From contig CABQAB010000025.1 of NCBI GenBank assembly GCA_902461985.1, forward strand, positions 1 through 13,399: a DNA stretch of 13,399 nt. Direction: 5' to 3'. Positions 7,524 through 13,399 of the stretch are shown here, in pieces. Below the pieces are notes generated by a model that saw nothing but the letters and a program-made list of their open reading frames with translations, was not told the DNA's origin and made no database searches. How positions within the stretch are numbered: position 1 is the first letter of the stretch; every line of letters begins with the position of its first letter. The stretch comes from an uncultured Bacteroidales bacterium. Lineage in GTDB: Bacteria > Bacteroidota > Bacteroidia > Bacteroidales > UBA932. The position numbers and the translations under genes are program-made.

Positions 7524-10490
7524 TCAGAATTTAATGTCCACACCTAAAGAGAACACCCTTGAAACCGGATAGTTGTAACTGAACAGCCCCTTTACTCCGA
7601 CTTCCGGGTCCATACCTGAAAACCTGGTGAAAGTGTAGAGATTGTCCCCAGTCAGGAATATTCTGAAACTCTGGAGATGCATCTTCCTGACAACACTTGC
7701 AGGAAGAGGATAACTGACAGTGACATTCTTGATACGCAGATAGCTGCCGTCCTCAAGATAGCGTGAAGTCAGTTCGTTGGAACGCCTGTTCCCGCCGACT
7801 TTCGCCTTAGGATGTGTGGCCATGTCCCCTTCCTTCTCCCATCTGCTCCAGCCGAGCCCGTTGTCGAGAGACATGAAATTGTAATCTATGTACGCACCGT
7901 CCGAGTCAATATAGCGGCGCGTCTCGTTGTAGACGTCATTGCCATAGACGAACTGCAGGTCCGCGCTTAACTCAAGCCCGAAAATATTGAATGAGTTCAG
8001 CAGTCCGCCGGTAAGTTTCGGCTGCGCACATCCTACTATCTGAACGTCTCTTGTCATATTCATATTAGCCCCCGGTTCGCTTGAGATGACATTGCCTTCT
8101 TCGTCACGGGTCAGGATTTCCCATAAAGGACTTCCGTTCTCAGGATCGACACCTACCCATTTCGGCATATACCAGCTGTAGAGAGGCTCCCCTTCCCGGT
8201 AAATCTGGTTTCCCTGTGAATGGGAAACGATAATATCCTTGTGCTCAGGAAGATAAACCACCATATTCTTGTTATGGCCCAGATTTAGGGTCGTGGTCCA
8301 TTTGAAATTCCTGCGGTTGAAATTCCTTGAGGTCAAGAGCACCTCGATACCGGTATTGCTGATTTTGCCAGTGTTCTCCGTTCTGGTGTCGAAGCCCGAA
8401 CTGAGTGCAAGAGGGACGTCCAAAAGGAGGTCTTTGTTGAGGTTCCTGTAGAAATCCACGTTCAAAGTCAGGAAATTCCTGAATGAAACATCTATCCCCA
8501 CATTGGTCATCACAGCGGTTTCCCAGTGCAGATAAGGATTGGCCACAGTCATGGGGACAGCCCCCTGCACGCCCTGGTACTGAAGTTTGTCAGAGAAGCC
8601 GTAGAGGTCGAGGTACTTGTAGGAGCCTATCCCGGAATTGCCTGTCATGCCGTAGCTTGCACGGATTTTAAGGAATGAGACAACGTCCTGCCTTGCCATG
8701 AAGTCCTCTCCTGTCACGAGCCATGCAGCCGAAACTGAAGGGAACCATCCGACTCTGTTTTCTGGTGCGAACACTGAAGATGCATCCGCACGGACTGTTC
8801 CGTTGATAATGTACTTTTCCTTGTAACTGTACTGAGCCTGGGCAAAAACTGACCAGCCAGCCGATTCCTCCTTTGTCCCGTATATGTTTTCAGCGACAGT
8901 TCCGTTGAAAACCTGCAGCCCGTTCTTGAGACCCGATGCCGTGGCATTCATATAATCGTTTGAAGCATACGAGTATTCATACCCTAAAAGGGCGGACACA
9001 TTGTGCTCTCCTTTGAAAGTGTCGAAGTATTTGAGGATATTGGTCGTAGTGAACGACTGGTCCCAGGAGATATACTGACCTAACATGCCGTCAGGCCACG
9101 AAGCACTGTACGCTTCAGGGACGACAACGTCCTTTGACAGCCAGTTGCCCGTCGCATACCTGTTTGTGGACGTAAGGGAAAGGAAATCCGTCATTGTCCA
9201 TGCAAGCCTCAAATCTGTGGAGAACTGCTTGGTATTCGTGAAAGAATTGGGGTTCACTGAAGGAGCATAGAGAGGATTCACCGCCTCGCGGCCATACCAG
9301 ACCTCGCCATTGTCCGGACGCGTCGCTGAAGACAGATACATATACTTTCCTGTATTCTGATCGTAGGGATTGTTCCAAGGAAGCTGGTTGTAGCATCCGA
9401 GTCCGACTCCATATACGGTCTTGGACTGGCTGTAGTTCACTTTTGCATCCAGACGCAGGTTTCTGACGATTTCCGCGCCGACGTTCACCCGTCCGGACAC
9501 CCTGTCAAAAGTGGATTCCCTCTGGGTCCCGTCCTCACCGAAATAATCGAGGCTGACAAGGAAGTCAATATTCCGGACACTTCCGCTCGCTGAAGCATAG
9601 TAGTTCTGGGTCACGCCTAACCGCTCGGCATCCTTTATCCAGTCGAAATTCTGGTTTCGCAGTTTTTCAGGATAGCTCTTCATCGATGCAGGTGACCTGA
9701 CCGACTTGTAGAAGTCGTACAGTTCGGAAGCATCCATCATGTGGAAACGCCCGGTAAGCAGCTGTTTGAGACCCACCTGAGCCTTGAAATCCACAGTCGG
9801 GGCCTGACCGTTTTTCGCCTGTTTGGTAGTCACGACAATGACACCGCCGGCACCTGACGCACCATAGATTCCGGTCGCACCGGCATCCTTAAGAACGGTT
9901 ATGGATTCCACGTCATTTGGATTGAATGTGCCGCCCACGACTCCGTCCACCACATAGAGAGGGTCTGAACTTGCGGCAATGGAGCCGGTTCCACGGATGC
10001 GTATCGTCGCTGCGGAGCCTGGCGCACCAGAAGAATTGGTCACGACCACTCCGGCAATCTTGCCCTGAAGCATCGTTCCGAAATCCGACGTTACCACATC
10101 CCTCAACTTGTCCCCCTGTACGGATACTGCAGAACTCGACAGTTCAGTTTTCTTGATTGAGGAATAGCCCATGAGCACTACTTCGTCAAGAGTATTGATG
10201 TCGGGCTCCAAAACCACCTCCATCACCGGTTCACTTTTCACGGTCAGGGTCTTGTAGCCGAGATAACCGAAAACAAGGGAGACACCGGAAGGGACGTCGA
10301 CGGAAAATTGTCCCTCATTGTCAGTTATGACACCCTTGGACGTGCCCTGCACAGCGACGCTGACACCAATCAGCGGCTCATCAGTGGCCTTGTCCCTGAC
10401 AACGCCATGGACGCTTGTCTGGGCAGAAGCCATGATACTGACGGACACTAAAAGTGCCGTCAGCATCAAAGTGAATATTCTGTTTTTCAT
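7524..10490 (-). CDS. SusC/RagA-type TonB-dependent outer-membrane transporter
   Basis: A 988-residue outer-membrane beta-barrel that imports oligosaccharides into the periplasm, powered by TonB-ExbBD, with its SusD partner acting as a lid. A Sec signal peptide ends near residue 23 (ASA before Gln24). A CarboxypepD-regulatory-like beta-sandwich spans about 26-97 (VHGVVRDKATDEPLIGVSV). A TonB-box-like segment follows (LDEVVLMGYS, 101-110), then the plug domain at about 115-224 with the SusC signatures IRIRGTGS, DPLYVVDGV and SITVLKDAGATGIYG. The rest is barrel, ending in an aromatic residue (GVDIKF) as expected for BAM-dependent insertion. There is no extra N-terminal STN domain, so sigma/anti-sigma signalling through this receptor is not indicated. 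The stop is 7 bases before the preferred susD start. The substrate is not readable from the sequence; neighbouring GH20 and GH109 suggest HexNAc-containing glycans. Confidence 0.97.
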   Translation of the reverse strand: MKNRIFTLMLTALLVSVSIMASAQTSVHGVVRDKATDEPLIGVSVAVQGTSKGVITDNEGQFSVDVPSGVSLVFGYLGYKTLTVKSEPVMEVVLEPDINTLDEVVLMGYSSIKKTELSSSAVSVQGDKLRDVVTSDFGTMLQGKIAGVVVTNSSGAPGSAATIRIRGTGSIAASSDPLYVVDGVVGGTFNPNDVESITVLKDAGATGIYGASGAGGVIVVTTKQAKNGQAPTVDFKAQVGLKQLLTGRFHMMDASELYDFYKSVRSPASMKSYPEKLRNQNFDWIKDAERLGVTQNYYASASGSVRNIDFLVSLDYFGEDGTQRESTFDRVSGRVNVGAEIVRNLRLDAKVNYSQSKTVYGVGLGCYNQLPWNNPYDQNTGKYMYLSSATRPDNGEVWYGREAVNPLYAPSVNPNSFTNTKQFSTDLRLAWTMTDFLSLTSTNRYATGNWLSKDVVVPEAYSASWPDGMLGQYISWDQSFTTTNILKYFDTFKGEHNVSALLGYEYSYASNDYMNATASGLKNGLQVFNGTVAENIYGTKEESAGWSVFAQAQYSYKEKYIINGTVRADASSVFAPENRVGWFPSVSAAWLVTGEDFMARQDVVSFLKIRASYGMTGNSGIGSYKYLDLYGFSDKLQYQGVQGAVPMTVANPYLHWETAVMTNVGIDVSFRNFLTLNVDFYRNLNKDLLLDVPLALSSGFDTRTENTGKISNTGIEVLLTSRNFNRRNFKWTTTLNLGHNKNMVVYLPEHKDIIVSHSQGNQIYREGEPLYSWYMPKWVGVDPENGSPLWEILTRDEEGNVISSEPGANMNMTRDVQIVGCAQPKLTGGLLNSFNIFGLELSADLQFVYGNDVYNETRRYIDSDGAYIDYNFMSLDNGLGWSRWEKEGDMATHPKAKVGGNRRSNELTSRYLEDGSYLRIKNVTVSYPLPASVVRKMHLQSFRIFLTGDNLYTFTRFSGMDPEVGVKGLFSYNYPVSRVFSLGVDIKF

Positions 10491-10499
10491 CGACTACTT

Positions 10500-11951
10500 C
10501 TATTTGAATGTCCCGTCAGCAAAGGCATACCTGAATCCGTCCACTCTGTTCCACGCCCCGCGCGTAAAATCAGGAACTTCGACAGGAGCGCATCCGTTGG
10601 CTATGGAAATGGCACCGAGTTCACCTATACAGCACCATTCAGCGAGGTCATACACGTCCATATCCAGAGGCAGACCGTAATGGAGACAATAGTTGAGACG
10701 GTAGTCCATAAGAAAGTCCATGCCGCCATGTCCACCGACCCGCTTTGCGAGTTCCTCAAGATCCTTGTCCAGAATAGGGGCAGGATATTTTGCCTGAAGC
10801 CTTGCCACGACCTCAGCCGGCAACGCTCCATGGAAGTCAATGCGGTCGCGCTCGTTCATAAGAGAGTCTCCATTGTCTGCGGTCTCACAGACGAAAAGTC
10901 CCAAAGAATCCGCCTGCCCCTTGCTGATGCTCCACTGTTCAACCGGATACTTGGCCGCATAGCCTTCTGTACCGACCAACTGGTACATCCTGTTGTACGG
11001 GCGCGGAGTCATGACATCATGCTCGATAAGGATGGATTTGCCTTTTTCAGTAAGAATCATGGTAGCCGTAAGGTCACCGTTCTTGAAATCCGGCATATCA
11101 ATATTCTGATACCTCTTGACGGACTTTATTCCGTTTACGGAAGGAGTGTCCATCGCCACGAGAGTCTTGAGACGGTCTCCCCTGTGGATATTGAGAGCCT
11201 GGCATACAGGACCGAGTCCATGTGTAGGATATACGTCGCCTTTGTGCTTGCTGTTGAAGTCAAGACGCCAGTTTCTCCAGTAGCCGTCCCAATAGTCCGT
11301 AAGATTGTGGCAATATGCGCCTTCAGCATGGACAATCTCTCCAAAAACGCCCCTGCGGGCCATCTCAAGAGCAGACATCTCGAAAAAGTCATAGCAGCAG
11401 TTCTCCAGCATCATGCAGTGACGGCGGTTCTTCTCCGCGGCATTCACCAATGCCCAGCACTCTTCAAGAGAAGTCGCAGACGGAACCTCACACGCCACAT
11501 TCTTGCCGTTGTTCAGGGCTTCGAGAGCAACGGGAGTATGGTTCACCCAGTCTGTACAGATATAGACAAGATCTATATCATCGCGGCGGCACAGTTCCTT
11601 GTAACCGTTGTCGCCTGTGTAGGTTCCCTCAACTTCGATATTGTTCTCCCTGAGGAACTTGACATTTTTCTCCACACGCTCAGGTTCAATGTCACAGAGG
11701 GCCACGATCTTAGTCCACGGAACCGAAAGATAGCGGTACAGGGCATAAGATCCTCTTCCTCCCAATCCCACGAAGCCGATTCTTACTGTGTCTATCGGGG
11801 CAAGTCTCAATCCGATAACGTCTTCCTGGCCGGCAGGACGCGCCGGCACTTCCGTTTTTATAACTTTCACCCCGTCATTGCATGAGGTCATTACGACAAC
11901 GGCAGCCAGCAATGCAGTCACCGTACGGGCAGATTTTTTCAGACAGTTCAT
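10500..11951 (-). CDS. GH109 family lipoprotein, probable alpha-N-acetylgalactosaminidase
   Basis: This is a 483-residue member of the Gfo/Idh/MocA fold in the GH109 branch, whose characterised members cleave alpha-GalNAc using tightly bound NAD through an oxidation/elimination/reduction cycle. The N-terminus has a lipoprotein signal (VVVMTSC, lipidated Cys24). A Rossmann dinucleotide-binding loop follows at about 57-68 (RIGFVGLGGRG), then ALCDIEP at 84-90. At about 155-157 there is EVP, where ordinary sugar dehydrogenases of this fold usually have EKP with a catalytic Lys. GDVYPTHGLGP at 238-248 is strongly typical of GH109. Length is close to the family norm. The stop lies 9 bases before susC, so co-expression with the transporter is likely. 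Activity on GalNAc is inferred from family membership; some GH109-like proteins could act on other sugars. Lipidation suggests it is membrane-anchored in the periplasm or at the surface. Confidence 0.9.
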   Translation of the reverse strand: MNCLKKSARTVTALLAAVVVMTSCNDGVKVIKTEVPARPAGQEDVIGLRLAPIDTVRIGFVGLGGRGSYALYRYLSVPWTKIVALCDIEPERVEKNVKFLRENNIEVEGTYTGDNGYKELCRRDDIDLVYICTDWVNHTPVALEALNNGKNVACEVPSATSLEECWALVNAAEKNRRHCMMLENCCYDFFEMSALEMARRGVFGEIVHAEGAYCHNLTDYWDGYWRNWRLDFNSKHKGDVYPTHGLGPVCQALNIHRGDRLKTLVAMDTPSVNGIKSVKRYQNIDMPDFKNGDLTATMILTEKGKSILIEHDVMTPRPYNRMYQLVGTEGYAAKYPVEQWSISKGQADSLGLFVCETADNGDSLMNERDRIDFHGALPAEVVARLQAKYPAPILDKDLEELAKRVGGHGGMDFLMDYRLNYCLHYGLPLDMDVYDLAEWCCIGELGAISIANGCAPVEVPDFTRGAWNRVDGFRYAFADGTFK

Positions 11952-11996
11952 TTTGCTATAATTTTAGTGTTGTAAATTTCATACGATCAAATGCCG

Positions 11997-13399
11997 TCAG
12001 TTCTGAGAATCCATATAAGCCTGCAGTTCTTCCGGACTGCGTGCCGGCTGTTCGCTGCCCGGCAGTCCGATGACACCCCACAGATGCTTTGCGTAAGTAA
12101 AGCCGAGTTCTTCATAGATTTCCCGGTGATGTTCCATGGATTCGCGGAAGCGGGAGAACTGTCTGGTCTCCGGAGCACACCACTGGACCTCGCTCAACGC
12201 CGCCAGACGGGGCACGAGCATATATTCCAGATATTCCGGAGTATTCACGTACTCTGTCCACAAATTGGCCTGAACACCCATAATCCTCTCCTTGCCGTAG
12301 TCCGGAACACCTTTGTACGGTTCGTATTCATACACCCTTTCAACCGGGAGATATGCCCCTATCGAGAACGGTTCCTTGTCCTGCTCATGAGACTGGTAGC
12401 GGTCGATGTACATATAGCCTCTCGGGCTCATGATGCAGTCGTAGTTCCAGATACGCGGATCTACGTTTTCCTCCGTTCCGCGCCACGACATCACTGTCAC
12501 GCCTTCGGCAAGTTCGCCTTCAAGGATTTCCTCCCAGCCGATAATCCTGCGGCCGTGGTCATTGAGGAATTTCTGGATGCGGGCTGTCACCCAGTTCTGC
12601 AGATACTGCCCGGCCGTGTGACCGTCCCTGTCTTCCAGACCGAGTTCCTTCATTTTGGCACGGCACTTCGGACAGGCGTTCCAGCGGTCCTTGGGCACTT
12701 CGTCACCTCCTATGTTTATGTATTCGGAAGGGAAAATGTCCATAATCTCGGTCAATATGTCTTCGAGGAACTTGAATGTCTTTTCCTGCCCGACACAAAG
12801 CACGTCTTTCTTGACGCCCCAGGTGTTTTCGACTTTATACGGGCCTCCGGTGCAGCCGAGTTCCGGATAGGAGGCAAGGGCGCTCAGCATGTGGCCTGGC
12901 AGGTCAAGTTCCGGAATCACGGTGATGCCCCTTTCAGCCGCGTATGCCACCACCTCGCGCATCTCGTCCTGGGTGTAATAGCCGCCATGGTCTTCCGGCC
13001 TGAGGTGAGTCGGGTCATAGTCAATCTGGGTCCCGTGGCGGACAGAGCCTATTTCTGTAAGTTTCGGATATTTCTTGCTCTCGAAACGCCATCCCTGATC
13101 CTCTGTAAGATGCCAATGGAACACATTCTCCTTATAGACGGACATAAGGTCAATACATTTCTTGATTTCCTCTACGGTAAAGAAATGGCGTCCGGAATCA
13201 ATCAGCACGCCTCTGTACCTGAATCTCGGACAGTCGTCTATATGGACGCAAGGAAGCACATAGTCGTCTCCTGTCCTCTGCCCGCCGTAGATCGATGCCG
13301 GCAGCATCTGGCGTATCGTCTGAATTGCATAGACGAAGCCGTTGTATGACGAAGCGCAGACTGTCATGGATTTCGGAGTGACGTCAACGGTGTAGGCCT
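11997..13399 (-). CDS. GH20 beta-N-acetylhexosaminidase (5' end outside window)
   Basis: This gene encodes an exo-acting beta-hexosaminidase that removes terminal beta-linked GlcNAc or GalNAc by substrate-assisted catalysis. The frame is open to the right edge (first visible residues AYTVDVTPKSM), so the signal peptide and most of the N-terminal GH20b-type domain are missing, and an internal Met at 13367 is not the true start. The visible part holds the end of that domain and the whole catalytic barrel. Recognisable family motifs are HWHLTEDQGWR, VIPELDLPGH, INIGGDE (catalytic Asp-Glu pair at 12699-12704), GWEEILEG, VMSWRG and QANLWTE. The protein ends shortly after the barrel with no added C-terminal domain. 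It is the first visible gene of the operon, 45 bases before the GH109 gene. The family call is very secure; GlcNAc versus GalNAc preference and linkage cannot be read from the sequence. Confidence 0.95.
   Translation of the reverse strand, partial: AYTVDVTPKSMTVCASSYNGFVYAIQTIRQMLPASIYGGQRTGDDYVLPCVHIDDCPRFRYRGVLIDSGRHFFTVEEIKKCIDLMSVYKENVFHWHLTEDQGWRFESKKYPKLTEIGSVRHGTQIDYDPTHLRPEDHGGYYTQDEMREVVAYAAERGITVIPELDLPGHMLSALASYPELGCTGGPYKVENTWGVKKDVLCVGQEKTFKFLEDILTEIMDIFPSEYINIGGDEVPKDRWNACPKCRAKMKELGLEDRDGHTAGQYLQNWVTARIQKFLNDHGRRIIGWEEILEGELAEGVTVMSWRGTEENVDPRIWNYDCIMSPRGYMYIDRYQSHEQDKEPFSIGAYLPVERVYEYEPYKGVPDYGKERIMGVQANLWTEYVNTPEYLEYMLVPRLAALSEVQWCAPETRQFSRFRESMEHHREIYEELGFTYAKHLWGVIGLPGSEQPARSPEELQAYMDSQN

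Larger units (their letters stand above)
1..13399 (-). other. PUL-type operon, all genes on the minus strand
   Basis: Nine consecutive coding regions share the minus strand. Gaps in transcription order, using the starts chosen here, are 45, 9, 7, 32, 30, 6, 35 and 33 bases. No gene lies on the plus strand, and no hairpin followed by a T-run is visible between genes. A SusC/SusD pair flanked by glycoside hydrolases and surface lipoproteins is the defining arrangement of a Bacteroidota polysaccharide utilisation locus. Neither end of the operon is visible: both terminal genes are cut by the window edges. I see no convincing promoter (-7 TAnnTTTG with -33 TTTG) in the short gaps. That the genes form one transcript is inferred from spacing and strand only. 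No stretch over 300 bases lacks a gene. Confidence 0.85.

Noticed and set aside
10680..11885. Plus-strand open frame of 401 codons opposite the GH109 gene
   Set aside because: It lies wholly inside the GH109 gene on the other strand and its translation has no family signature, so it is an antisense shadow.
11952..11996. AT-rich 45-base gap before the GH109 gene, considered as an internal promoter
   Set aside because: No clear TAnnTTTG with a correctly spaced TTTG could be found on the minus strand. AT-rich short gaps are normal before Bacteroidota start codons.
11991..13349. Long plus-strand open frame of 452 codons opposite the GH20 gene
   Set aside because: The minus strand carries an unmistakable GH20 sequence with all catalytic motifs. 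The plus frame has no recognisable protein features and is a mirror of the codon pattern.
1..13399. tRNA, rRNA, CRISPR arrays, insertion sequences and phage or plasmid functions
   Set aside because: None was seen on either strand. The only repetition found is at the protein-domain level.

Overview
The window looks like part of a polysaccharide utilisation locus (PUL) from a Bacteroidota (Bacteroidales-like) bacterium. The evidence is an adjacent SusC/SusD pair, a run of Sec/lipoprotein signal peptides, start codons without Shine-Dalgarno-like sequence, and a fimbrillin-like (Mfa-like) domain. Base composition is close to half G+C by eye, richer than typical Bacteroides. An Alistipes-like or uncultured gut Bacteroidales host is a guess only.

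Every supported gene lies on the minus strand, so transcription runs from base 13399 down to base 1. In that order: a GH20 beta-hexosaminidase (5' end off the window); a lipoprotein GH109 (alpha-N-acetylgalactosaminidase family); a SusC-type TonB-dependent transporter; a SusD-type lipoprotein; a 272-residue lipoprotein with one copy of a domain I cannot name (here 'domain X'); a 51-residue small protein that fills what otherwise looks like a 192-base gap; a 706-residue lipoprotein with a fimbrillin-like N-terminal part and two more copies of domain X; and two tandem DUF4874/DUF4832-type lipoproteins, the last cut by the left edge. Gaps between genes are 7 to 45 bases, with no terminator-like structure or divergent gene, so this is probably one operon reaching past both window ends. 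No regulator (HTCS, ECF sigma/anti-sigma) or sulfatase is visible.

Inferred working model: the domain X lipoproteins sit in the SusE/SusF position and would capture glycan at the cell surface. SusC/SusD would import it. GH20 and GH109 would remove beta-linked HexNAc and alpha-linked GalNAc, and the two DUF4874/DUF4832 proteins are candidate further glycan-active enzymes. A GalNAc/GlcNAc-containing glycan such as a mucin-type O-glycan would fit, but the sequence does not fix the substrate.

The least ordinary parts are the three copies of domain X spread over two neighbouring proteins, its fusion to a fimbrillin-like domain, the hidden small protein, and the DUF4874/DUF4832 pair.
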